Positions 1-11,600 of a stretch of DNA of 64,000 nucleotides are shown here, one piece after another. The DNA lies in contig PYST01000047.1 of the NCBI GenBank assembly GCA_003049485.1, positions 62,001 to 126,000 on the forward strand. Reading direction: 5' to 3'. The number at the start of each line of letters is the position of its first letter. The stretch's first letter is position 1. Below the pieces are notes generated by a model, which was not told the DNA's origin, searched no databases, and saw nothing but the letters and a program-made list of their open reading frames with translations. The stretch comes from Ophioceras dolichostomum. Lineage: Eukaryota; Ascomycota; Sordariomycetes; Magnaporthales; Ophioceraceae. The position numbers were made by a program, and so were the translations under genes.

Positions 1-85
1 GGGATCATATTCATAGCCCTGTTCCGCCAGCCTCAAGCCCGCCCCCTCCCCGAATGCAACTGCGTTCAGCTCCTCCCGTTCCAGT

Positions 86-1774
86 TTAAAGAGGGGGCAG
101 GCCGAGGTTTGGGGGCGGCTTGGACCCCGCGGGACGGCCGCTGTTCCCATACTGAACAACGGTGGTGCGAGTCTGGAGGATGCCCTTCTCGCTATCCCCG
201 TCCTCGCCGCCGTGGCCGTCTCGCCCGTCGCTCGTGCTTCCAGGCTTGACGATAGTCTCGAGCCCATACCCCCCTTCCTCCTCGTCGTCGAAGCGGCGAT
301 ACCGCTGGCGCTCGCCTCCCGTTCCGCCGATGGTGGGCGGCCCCCTGGTTGAGTCCCCGTGCAGGTATCCCTTCTTGGCCCCCGACGCGCCGCCGCCCGG
401 CGTGGCGCCGCCGACACCCTTAGAGCCGCCGGTGCCGCTGCGGTCGCCGAACCAGCGCGGCATCGTGGCGAGCGTGAAGGCGCGCAGCGTCGGGAGCGCG
501 GCGCACATGATGCACAGGTTCGTCTCGATGATGATCCAGAAGCCCGCGGGCGACGTGCCCCAGGACTGGTCGACGTTCGTCAGGTTCTGGTGCAGCTCGA
601 CGAGGCGGATGATCGAGGTGACGATGGTGATGGAGCCGATGCCGAAGATGGCGCAGAGGCCCAGCTTCTGGGCCAGGGGCATGCGCAGGCCGAGGACCAT
701 GGGCACGGGGATGCCCAGGAGGATCACGTCGGTGACGACGCCGAGCACGGCCGTGGCCTGGAAGAGGGCCGGGCGGTCGATGCACGAGCCGTCGGTCACG
801 AGCGGGTCCCACGACTTGTTGATCGGGCGGCAGGGGAAGACGGTGGCGAGGAAGACGGCGACGTTGGACCCGATGATGACGAACGTGGCCACCCAGACCG
901 CCCACCGGAACCACATTTGCGGGCTGAGCTTGCTGTAGAACAGCAGCAGCGTCATCTTGGCGCAGATCTGCGCTGGGCCGTAGACGATCGGGAGGACATA
1001 GAGCGCCTGGAAAGAGTGAGGCACTTAAGATCAGTTATCCGCATTGCTGGCCATCTCTTCGTGTTACGTGTCTTTACGTTCGTGTGATATCGGCCCCAAT
1101 AAAAGAAGAGAGGAAGAGAGGTTCGGGTTGTGAAGGACTTACTTCTCGAACGAATCTAAGGAATTCTGGAAAAGGCAGTTCCCACGTGTGGACGCCCAAG
1201 AGCTTGGTTACGAAGCATCCTATTCGGAGGTATCCAGAGTAAGTGTCCGTGCGGGTTGTGTTTTTTGGTCGATCGATCTCGCCGGTGTGGTGATGATGAT
1301 TTTTTGTTGGTTGTCGCACAAGTTCCATGCTTTTTCGGGACTGGTTGCTGCTGTGAAAAACTTGGGAGGGAGGACAACAGGAAACTCACGGATGATGAGG
1401 ACTTGTAGACCAGTCGAAAGCAGCCAGCCGACCACGAAGAAGACTAATAGTAGAAGATTTCAAGGAGTCAGCCCCGGGAACGCAAATTTTGGGGTTTTGT
1501 GATGCGTGGGACAAAAGGTAAAAGGAAGAAAAAAAAAGTGAGCCGCCGTGGGTGATGACGACGGAAGTCACGACGCACCATCCTCGGCTTCGAATTTCCT
1601 CTGCAGCCAATGCCTCGTCCACAGCCTCTGCGCAACGAAGAAGAACACGAAGAAGTTGAAGACGCCGGCGCAGACGTACGTGGCGATATCGTACTGTCTC
1701 TGGGGGTGCTCGAAGTCCACTACGTAGCCCGGCGGAGGAGGCATGGCCACCATGACGCCGTTGACCAACGCCAT
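86..1774 (-). CDS. PTH11-like seven-transmembrane receptor (fungal rhodopsin-domain family)
   Basis: Four exons are inferred: 1774..1579, 1443..1390, 1219..1143 and 1006..86. All phases agree and give about 415 aa. Seven hydrophobic helices are visible: one in exon 1 (around FNFFVFFFVAQRLW), one in exon 2 (FFVVGWLLSTGLQVLII), and five in the last exon beginning ALYVLPIVYGPAQ. The extracellular pair FPCRPI...GSCIDRPALF and the LHQNLT segment are typical of the SAT4/rhodopsin_fungal family that includes Magnaporthe PTH11, a plasma-membrane sensor of surface or host cues. There is no N-terminal CFEM domain. The C-terminal 110 residues are a Gly/Ser/Arg-rich cytosolic tail. The ATG at 1774 is chosen because it opens the frame just before helix 1; another in-frame ATG lies seven codons downstream. 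The ligand cannot be inferred from sequence. Confidence 0.88.
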
Positions 1775-4607
1775 GATGTGCGATGGGCTATGAGCGAGGT
1801 GTGTAAGAAAGGGGCTCGGTTGTTGATGATGGGGAAGAACGAGAGAATAGCTGGGCGACAGAAAGCCACAAAAGTGGGAGGGCGAACACCAAACACGACA
1901 GCAAAGCCAACGAGGAGAAGGACGATCCAGTGCGCGAAGAAAGTTGGCCAGCCGTTAGACGTCCGGTGGCATGGTTGGCCGAGATTTTCTCACGCGGGAC
2001 TATCCGTTTATAATAATAGCGAGAGAGAGAGCATGTGTCCCAGCCCCTATTTTCTTCGAAAGGCAGACAGGCCGTTGAAATTTTCTGGATAATGCGGTTG
2101 GAAAAAGAGGCCGTCCCAAGGGGGAGGAGAGAAAGGAGAGAGAGAGCGGGAAAGCGCCCCCTCCAGTTTCTGTCCAACCCATCAGCAATCTTTACCCCGT
2201 CCGGGGTTAGGATGCGAGGGAGGCGTTCACACCATCCATCACCTCCCCGCAAGTCATGGCATCTCCTGCAGCTTATCCTCCATCTCCTTTTTTTTTTTCT
2301 CTCTCTTTCTCTCTTTCTTGTCTTGTCTTCTTCCCTTTTCTGTGCCGCGACGGGTCGGCCTTTCTCTGCTCTGTTTCTTCCTTTGACTGACCCCGGTCCC
2401 GGTGGCGGACGGCTTGATCATCAACCCAAGACGAGATGAGGCGCGACCAGGTCCCAGGATTCTCGTCTCCAAAGAAAGGACATGATCGGCAGTTTTTTTT
2501 TGTTCAAACCCTTCGACGAGGGAAGCAAGCCATCAAACAGATACCCCTGCCAGCGGTTGGTTGGTTGTTCATGTTCGGTCACATTGAAGAATGGGAAGGT
2601 AATCTTGGCAGGCAGAGAGAGCAGCGTGTGTGCTTTGCTGTGCTGACTGCAGGGCACTTTCTCTTTCTGGCGAGCAACGGCCCTGGCCTGGATCCCCGGC
2701 TGGCACACTGAGGAAAGAACGGTGGGGGGGGATTCACCAGGGTATCAATTGTCTTTCTGGTCTGGTCGAATGAGGTTGCTCAAAAACAGCCACAAAAATG
2801 TAAGGAGAAATTCATGCACCGACCACGGAGGGAAGGAGGAGATCGCCCAACCCAATGACTGATAGAATTATACAGCACGACGGAATTGCATTATTATTAA
2901 GTGCCTCCCAACGAAGTGCTAGCTGTGCCTGGGCGAAGCTTTCCCGAGATCTATGACTTTCGAGGTCACTTCTCCTGACTTCAAGCCCATTCTTCCACTT
3001 CAGATGCTAGCTCGATCTCGAGGACGTTGAGCTTGACTAGTGGAGCGCACTAGCAGGCCGAATGCCGGAGAGGCCAAGCACGGTTTGGTGGGCTCGAATT
3101 AGTGGTTCGTGGCCGACCTGGCGGGAGCGGCAAGGGAATCCCAGAACACCTACCTGCCACTAGGGCAGTTCTGGCCTAGCGGAGCGTCTTAGCGAAGCAA
3201 GGGGAAGATTTCGAGGTTCTGAATCATCCCCAGACGTTTCTTCTTGGAGTCTGTGTTTCCCCCCTCACTGGTGATATTGATATGTCGTGATACTCACGAG
3301 CTGGACACAACATGAGTTGCTGAGTGACGCTGTAAGGTACACAGTATCTCCTCGTTGGCCGACCACATTTCCTGAAGCGGCACAGCAGAACCACCCTCGC
3401 AGACGACCCTTACATTCATTGACTGGTGCATAACTCAGCAACGATACATGATTCAATTCAGGAACCCGAGCAACTACACGCACAGAAGTCATGGCATGGA
3501 TCTACGTACATCCAAAAGAGTGCCTCGTCCGTCCAAGAGATGGTGCAGCCTTTCTGCAGATGTCTGTTCCCAACTTCCTTGGCGAAAAGGAAATTCGCTC
3601 CCCTCCCCCGCATGATTCCAATGGTTCCATCCCAGTGCATCCACCACTCAAAGAACCAGAATCTCGTACCACGCGGCTGCATGGCGATCGCCATGTACTG
3701 GAATAAGGTAAGGGGTTAAATAATATCACCGAGAAGGGGGCAAAAATGTCAGCGCTGCACGGAAACGGAGCCGAGGCCCCCAATATTTCTTCCCCCATCC
3801 ATCCCCTTTCCCCTCCCTCTTCGAAACTAACCCCAGCAAGCGACCCGGCCAGCAAGACGGACCTACTCCAGGTAGGTGCCGAGCCTACGCTACGTCCATA
3901 TCAGATACAAAACATGCCAACGGACAGGATATGCATGGTCACGGCGTGGACTAGTGACACCAAGCATCCGGTTGGTCCGGCTCCCCCCACCCGTCAATAA
4001 GTCCCTTACCGGAGAGGAATGGCACGGCAGACCGACTTCGCATGCGGTGCGACCTACCTACCTACCTGCCCACCTCCCTCGTCAGGCCTGACCTACCTCG
4101 CTATCTATCCACCGCCTTCTTCCTCCACCGGGCTACAATGAGGGGAACTTGGGTGGGCTGTAGGGAGCCGCCCCCTCCTCAATGGGCGTTGAGCCAAGGC
4201 TTGAACAGCTAGGTGGGACGATGCCCAGAACAAACGGAGGGCTGGATCGCCCCTAAAAAAGTCCGAACATAACCTGGCCGGTCTGCCGGGTTGAGGCGTG
4301 TTTGCTGCGTCGTTCCAGATAACGAAGACCACTTCTCGAAGGATCTGGTCGAACGATCCCGTTTGCTATACTTGTCACTCAATATCGAGGGAGATTTCAC
4401 CTGGGTCGGCAGAAGCGGCCTTCACCTCCACATCACACACAGACACACACACACAGACACACACACAAACACACAGACAACTCACCCTCCATCAGCTCGC
4501 AAGCCTGCAAGTCTGCAAGCCTACCAGCCTTCCAGCCGCCGATCAGCTCGCTTATCCCTTTCTCTCCCCGTCTAAAAACCGCCAAACAAGCCTTTTGCGC
4601 TCCGATA
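1775..4607. other. intergenic region, no gene recognised
   Basis: About 2.8 kb between two divergently transcribed genes. Open frames are short, lack splice continuity and resemble no family I know. It holds a T/C-rich tract near 2288-2340, a small inverted repeat CTAGTG/CACTAG near 3037-3053, CCTACCTACCTACCTG-type words near 4052 and a CA microsatellite before the next gene. Confidence 0.6.
4434..4479 (+). repeat. CA/CACAGA microsatellite in the 5' leader of the FAD oxidoreductase gene
   Basis: An almost pure run of CA dinucleotides interrupted by GA, ending about 130 nt before the ATG at 4608. It probably lies in the 5' UTR or core promoter. Confidence 0.9.
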
Positions 4608-6211
4608 ATGGCGTCCGCCTCGGACTCAGCCACACCCGTCCTCGCCGGCCTCGGCTGCCGCGTCCTGCGGCCAGACGACGCCGCGTACGAGGAGCGCATC
4701 CAGTCGTACTGGTCGCACTACAACAAGCAGCGGCCGTGGGGCATCGTCCAGCCGCGCACGGCCGAGGAGGTGTCCGAGGCCGTCAAGGCGCTCGTTGCTG
4801 CGGGCATTAAGTTCGCCGTGCGCAGCGGCGGGCACACCAACTGGGCGGGCGCCTGCTCCATCGCCGACGGCGTCACCATCGACCTGGGCCTGATGAAGGA
4901 CGTCAGCGTCAAGGACGCCTCCGCCAAGATCGTCTCCGTCGGACCCGGGGGCCGTTGGAACGACGTGTACTCCGCCCTGCAGCCCCACGGCCTCACCGTC
5001 CCCGGTGGCCGCGACGGCGCCGTCGGCGTGGGCGGGTTCCTGCTCGGCGGAGGCAAGTCGCACTTCTCGCCCAAGGTCGGCATGGCGTGTGACAGCATCG
5101 TCAACTACCAGATCGTGCTCGCGGACGGACGCGTCGTCGAGGCGAACCGCGACAACGAGTTCGCGGACCTTCACCAGTGCCTGAAGGGCGGGGGCAACAA
5201 CTTCGGGATCGTCACGCGGTTCGACATGCAGGCCATCGACAGCCCCAAGATGTGGGCCGGCGCCGTCATACACCCGCGCCAGAACACCGAGAAGCTGGCG
5301 GAGGCGATCGTCGACTTCACGGACCACCTGCACGAGAGGCAGACGCTGGCGTTCGTGGGCATGTGGACCTACACGCCACGGACGAAGGACATCGTGGCGT
5401 TCTGCCTGCACGTCAGCACTGATGGCGACCAGGAGGGCAAGGGGTTCGAGAAGATGTTCGCTGCTGGCCCGCACCAGGCCATTCTGAAGGAGACGTACCT
5501 GGCCGACTTTGCTGCCGAGGTGTCTCTGCCTCCGGGAAAGCAGTGAGTTTTTGCTCCCTTTCACTCTCTTTCTTCCGTCTTCACCCCTTTTTCCGTCCTC
5601 ACCCGGCTCTTCTAGCACCATTTCCACTCACCCTACCTATTGTTGTCCTGTCCCCTTCCCATAAAATCTCCCATCAAGCTGACCTCTCTCGCCCTCCTCC
5701 CGCATCCGCAAACAGCGACAACTGGTTCACCCTCACCTTTAAAAACGACGCACGCATCGCCAAAAAGGCCTGTGCCCTGCACGAGGACCTGGTCGAGTAC
5801 CTCAAGACGATCGTGCCCGAGCACGACTTCGAGACGCAGTGCATCCTGCAGCCCCTCCCCACCCTCTACGCCCAGCGCTCCGTCGAGCGCGGCGGCAACG
5901 TCCTGGGGCTGGACCGCGAGACGGACAACGCCATCTTCTGGCTGGGCACCTGCAGCGTGCCCACGCGCGACCTCGGAGAAAAAGCCCACGCCCGCCTGCG
6001 GCAGCAGAAGGACGAGCTGGAGGCGTACGCCCAGAGCCTGGACGCGGATGTCCCCTGGCGGTTCCTCAACTACTGCGACCCGTCGCAGAACCCGCTCGCG
6101 GGGTACGGGGAGGAGAACGTGGCGAAGATCAGGGCCGCGGCGGAGAAGTACGACCCGGAGGGCGTGTTCCAGAAGCTGGTGCCGGGCGGGTTTAAGATCT
6201 CGAAGGTATGA
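4608..6211 (+). CDS. BBE-type FAD-linked oxidoreductase
   Basis: Two exons, 4608..5542 and 5716..6211, separated by a 173-nt intron with GTGAGT donor and AACAG acceptor; 476 aa. The N-terminal half is a PCMH-type FAD-binding domain with RSGGHTNWAG, whose His76 matches the histidyl-FAD attachment site, and GGFLLGGGKSHFSPKVG. The C-terminus has the berberine-bridge signature NYCDPSQNPLAGYGEEN followed by KYDPEGVFQKL. The second flavin-binding Cys of bicovalent BBE enzymes appears replaced by Asp136 (GRDGAVGVGG), so the flavin is probably held by one covalent bond. There is no signal peptide, so the enzyme is likely cytosolic, unlike many secreted carbohydrate oxidases of the family. The substrate is unknown. 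No biosynthetic cluster partners are visible nearby. Confidence 0.9.
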
Positions 6212-6422
6212 ATGAATTACTGGGCTAGCATGGAGAAAGGAGGAGAGAGGCAGGCATGCATGCATGGTTGGAGGTTGATTGATACCTGCCTATCTAGGTT
6301 GCATACGTGAGGAAGTACCAGACAAAAGGTACCGAGTAAACTTAAAATAAAATAAAAAGTTCTTGTTACGATCAAGTCAGGACGCCACGGCCCCTCCCCC
6401 TCCCTCCCAGTGCGGGCAGTTA

Positions 6423-8642
6423 TCAACTTGTTGCGCGCTCCCGTGCAGCAGCAGCAGCAGCAGCAGCACGCACCAAAATCTCCCTCGCGCTCTCCAGCGA
6501 CCTCATAATGAGCCGCTTGCGCGTCTCCCTGATGATGTCCTCAAGCTTGTCCAGAAACGTCCTGCCCAGCCGTTCCTCCTCCAGCATCGGCCCCTTCTGC
6601 CACGGCATGGGCTTGACGCCCCCCGTCCGCTCGGTCGCCAGCCTCGTCGACTGTTTCTCGTTGTTCCGCTGCTGCTGCTCGTGCTCGTCCCCGGACCCCT
6701 CCCCCTCCGCGTCTGATGGGTCAACATCTGCATCCATGACCTCGACGATCCGCCACAGGTACTGATCCGCAGGGCATTCCACGAACAGCTCCTCCCGGAT
6801 GCGCTGCACGACGAGCGGGACCTCCCGCACGTAGCGCAAGTCGTCATCGATGCCGGCCGAGAGCGCGCATACGTTCAGCAGAGTCTTCACGGCGCTGCGC
6901 CGCGTCGAGAACTGGCGAGCGGGTGTTAAGCGTCGAGGAAGAGGGCCACCACTTCCTGTGCGCGGACGCGACGACGGCCGCCGACGTCTTCTTGAGCGCC
7001 GCGGAGAGCCGCATGCGCGGGTGCGCGAAGTACATCTTGTGGCGCAGGGTCGACGCGGTACCTGCGAAGTTCTGGTCGGGGAGAATCCGGGGCTGCTGCT
7101 GCTGCTGCTGCTCTGGGGGGCCTCCGATCGGAGCCGCTGGCTTGGCGACCGGCTCTATGATGATCTTGTTGAGCACCAGTGGATACCACGGCGTGCGGCT
7201 AAGGGGCGGTGGCAGCGGCGGGCGGCAGGATTCTAGGGTGACCACGGGCTTATAAGTACGGCCTGGGCTACTTGCCGGTTCTGGCGGGCCATGCGTGGCT
7301 CGCTCAGCGCAGGCGGCCGAGGATGAAACCCAGCCCTCTGCCATCGAATGCGACACTTCTGTGCAGGGCGACGAGACTGGTGGCGCCGGGGAGCTGTCGG
7401 AGTTCACCCCAGCAGCTGAATTCGTCCTCCTAGACGACGCGTCGCTATCGTCGCCATCATCATCATCAGCGATGACAATGGGGCTGGTCGGACCAGCGTT
7501 GACGCCCGTCGCACCGACAAGCAACTTCCGCACGTCAGCGAGCCCTTCCATGCAACCGTAGCTGCCGGCCTCGGACTCCAGCTCGGCGAAATCCAGCATC
7601 CAGCTTCCTCCGTCCTCGGTCGTCAGCCTGGCACGTTCGTCCGCCGACAGGCCCTCCACGGCGAGAAGAAAATTGTCCACCATGACGTAAGACAGGCTCT
7701 TGGCCTGACGGCCCACGTGGTTGCCGCTGGCCGTCACGGCGTTCTTCTTGGTGGCCCACGTCGCGTCTCGGCTACCAGCGACCTCGTCGCGGATTTTCTC
7801 AGTTATGGAGTCGATCTTGCACTGGGCGTCGTCCGCCGCGGACCTCTGGCGGGCGTCCCTCCAGCTGTCGTACTTCCCTGTGAAGCCCATGGCGACCTCG
7901 GCGCGTTCCATCAGGTTTGTGAAGTCCTTGTCCTTGGACGGTTTCTTCCTGGGAGCTGCTGCTGCTGCTGCCGCTGGTGCGCGCTTGCGTTTCTGGGCGG
8001 CTGAGGCGGAACAGCTGGGACAGGAGAGGAGCTGGTGCTAACTGGAAGGCGGAAACTGGCCGGGGCTGCTGGGTTTGCTGGGAAGGATATGGATAAGCGG
8101 GGATTTGGATTGGTTGGTGTTGGTATCCGTAGTGTGCTGGGTGTACTGGGGCGTGGTGGTACTGGTGGCCTTGATAGTAGTGATCCTCGCCTTGATGTTG
8201 ATGAACAGGTTGCCAAGTGTAACTTACACCTGTGCCGGGTCCGTTTATGCCCTGCGCAGATACACGTGGATATGGACCTGCAGGCCCTATAGGATGGACC
8301 ATGGCTGGGCTCTGGCTCGCAGGGAGTTCGATCATATCGCGCGGTCCAGCTTCAGTCCAGCCCGGAGGCAATGGTCCCCGTGGGAGAACAGAGAGGTGCT
8401 GCCGCGGGGACTAACCCTGATACCGGTCCTGCCGGGACGTATTGGGTGCGGCCGGGAATTTGTCGCATCTGCGAAAACATGTCGGATTGGTCCGCGCCGC
8501 TGGGAGTCAGAGGTGCCCAAGCAATAGCGGTGGGTGGCTGCACCGAACGCGATGCAGCGGGGAGAGTCGCCGCCGACAGCCGCGGCCTCTTGGAATCACG
8601 GCCAGGCTCTTCCGGAAGATCGCTCCTTCGTAAACGCAACAT
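6423..8642 (-). CDS. unrecognised low-complexity protein, probably nuclear
   Basis: Several segments look coding but the whole model is not certain. The first begins with ATG at 8642 (MLRLRRSDLPEEPG, with a basic KRPR). The second, ending at 8228, is rich in Tyr/His/Gln/Pro. The third, 8037..6953, starts with HQLLSCPSC and contains an NLS-like QKRKR, an Asp-rich acidic run and poly-Gln. The last, 6894..6423, has LRYVREVPLVVQRIREELF, a charged helix and poly-Ala. The intron 8227..8038 (GTAAGT) and a 58-nt intron 6952..6895 with a CTTAAC branch site fit the phases. How segment one joins segment two near 8410-8550 is unresolved: the frame changes without a good donor. CAG and GCC trinucleotide runs encode the homopolymers. 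I do not recognise a known domain; a chromatin-associated or regulatory role is only a guess from composition. Confidence 0.55.
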
Positions 8643-11600
8643 GACAAGCAGGTTATTTCTTGATTGGAAAACCAAAGAGAAGAAAATTTGTGGAGAGGAA
8701 TGAGGTTTTCGCGTGGACCGCGTCGCGTCTGCTCGAATCCAAGTAAGGTAAATGCAGTGGGCACTGACTACCGTGAGCCTGGTTCATGACGCTGTCTGGT
8801 CTCCAGGCCTTACGCAACTGCCGATACAGTCGACAGAAGGTCTCAGCTTTATTTTTTTTATTTTTCATTTTTCATTTTTCACATAAAAGAAAAGCAAAGA
8901 AAGAAATGACAGAACACAGGGCAAGGAATCGTATCACGGTAGGGACGAATCGGGCGCTTGAACATCACAGCAATCTGACTTAGCCCCCTTTGTTCCTCCC
9001 AAACATCACAAGTCTTCAGTTCTCGGCACTTAATTATCCTTAGTATTTCGACCCCAAACCTCCTCTCAAGTCCCGCAAGGACGATGCCCTTCACACGACG
9101 GCTCTTAAAGAACTTCGGTCAGACTCACTGTCTAAGTTTGCAATCTAATGAGACTCATTCAGCAATTTTTCTCCTCCCGCTTTTTCGGTCTGTGAACCAA
9201 AGCGGGCCGGTTCTCATGCAACAACGGGGAGATTCAAGAGCGACTTGTGATGGTGTGATATATGAATGGTTCTGGACACCATCCGACCTTGCTCGCTAGT
9301 AGTAAGGACAGTTGAACCGGATAATAAATTCTCTATTTGGGAGTGTAGAATAGATTGGGGAACACTCAAGATGTGTTCTGGCATTCTGCTGCTCAGAGAG
9401 ACACGGATAGAAGCTCGACAAACCAGACTCATATTGTGTAGGTTGGACCTTGGCTTCCCGACTCTGTCCACGTGTAACGCGTCCTTTTGTAGGTTCTTTC
9501 TACAACTCTCTCGATATCCCTCTTATATGTTGAGGCCGTCGTGGTCGGCTTCGTGTTTGGACGTGGCCGAGCAAAATCCGACGGACCCAGTTCCGCGTAG
9601 TAGAAATGCCAGTCAGAGAGCGCTAATCTATGTTGCCTTGGGGAAGGATCCGCTATGAAGGGGTGAGCTAGCAGCCCAGCCGGCCTAATCAAATTTTCTT
9701 GCTCATTGTCGTCACTCGCCCAGGTGCGCCTCGTGGGTGTGGTCGGGAGGACTGTAACAGTGACCCCCATCATACACTGCTGCTGATACTTAGATCAACT
9801 TGGTTCCAGAGATACCTACCGAGTAGCAAGGGCAGTCGGTACTCCCTTTTGTCGGTTGCTCTGCGACGAAGCCGACCCTACCTAGTCGTACAAGCAGATA
9901 TCTCGCTTGAATCCCTGGTGCTCAGTTTGTGGAATGCGTCGGACAAGATGCGCTCTGACAGCACTCGTCTTCCTTGCTGGCTCCGCGACTGTGGCGAGGT
10001 TGCAGGGAATGAAAAAAGAAAACAATGAAAAAAGATGATGTTAGGGCCGGACAAGGCTGCGAGAGCGCCGTCGCGCACGCCTTTCCATGAGCAATCCCGG
10101 GGATTGAGCTAGAAAAAACAAAAATCAAACGACCAAAAAAATCAAAAAGATAGCCCCCCAGCACCTCGCCCCGCGGTCCGGGGAGAGGTGGGTGGTTACG
10201 AGAAACCCGGCGGGTTTTTGCTCCGTCCGGCCTCGAACTCGCGACCTAGCAATGCTAGGTCGGCATGAGCCCACGATCGTGGCGGTTTTTCCCAGCTAGG
10301 CTAAGTGGCCTAATGGGACGACCGTATTCGTTGAGGGGAGGAGTGTAAAGCGGGCTTATAACCTTAATGACTCCCAGGCGCCCGGTGAATTGCCAGCTAC
10401 CGTGGCTGTGATGGCGGCAGTGACGTCACAGCCTTGTCTGTCTCGCTCACTCTCAGCGCCACACAGGGAAAGACGGTGGCTCAGTCACGTATCAAGTAAT
10501 CATTTTGTTGGCATCTAGGTACGTGAAGAAGCGCAGTTCGGGTAGCGTGTCGGACTACGAGCTCGTCAAGGTCGGGCCCGTTTTTCAGACATGGAGAGAT
10601 GTGACCATGGCCTTGGTCATCTGCTGGGAGAGGGGGGCTTGTTGCACCAGGGATGACCGTCATTTCTGCAATGATATTTTGCCTGTTTTCTGATCAGGTC
10701 GACCAAGGTCGGGGTGTGACATTCGCCAATCGAGATACTTCTCGGCACGAGATCAGCCGGGGCTGCCCTGGCTCCCGGGTGCCGACAACAGTCTCTAGCG
10801 CCAGCTCCGCAGTGGACGGCTTGAGGTCACTTACGGAGCTTGTAGTTCGAATCTCTACCGCAGTTGATTTGAGGAAATCAGAAAGGCGAGATAGAGCACT
10901 AGTAATTCCAAGTTGAGTTAGGGATATCCAAGTCCTAAGTACGATTATCTAGCGTTTTAGTCGCGGTCATGCCGGCCGAGGTTGATTCATACCGTATAAT
11001 ATCACCTGTTGTACAAATGCACTTACCTCCTAGGTAAGTACCAACTTGCCTGCCTACCTAGGTCAGCTGTTAATGTGATATTCCTAGTTTAACATGTCGT
11101 GATAACGCTTGTAGCTCCTGTGGATCTGAACACCACAGAGTATGGAAGTTGTACAATAAGAGCCAAGAAGCCACTAGCACCAAGGGGAGGAGGTCGAACA
11201 CGCGGACCTAGCGAGACAACACCGAGGTGACGCAAGTTGTCACACAGCCAGCTGCAGATCCATTGAATGCGTACCCCTTGTTCTTCTGTGTGATCAAAAG
11301 GTGAAACCCGCCGCCATGAGGTTAAGCCAGACTAGCGATGACGGTCTTGCCAGTTTGGGAGGAGCCCTTCGACAGAGAACCCCGGCTTCCTCGGTACTTT
11401 CAGAGTGCTGTGGATGCGAGCGATCTCATGAAGTGAATTTACTGTTCAATCATATCTCTCTATCGCCTGATTCCATGTCCCTCTACAAGACTATCTGGGC
11501 CATTATGCTCCTTTTCTGAAGTCCGAGCGTGATTCATATTCACTACTATCATTCAAGCAGATCCAGTCTGTAAGCAATGCACACTGTTGTAGCAGAGGTA

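Noticed and set aside
4626..5627. 333-codon open frame antisense to the FAD oxidoreductase
   Set aside because: Mirror of strong GC3 bias in the real gene; composition is low-complexity and no domain is present.
7535..7759. Overlapping frames inside the low-complexity gene at 6.4-8.6 kb
   Set aside because: Shadows of the Gln/Ala/Asp-rich main frame.
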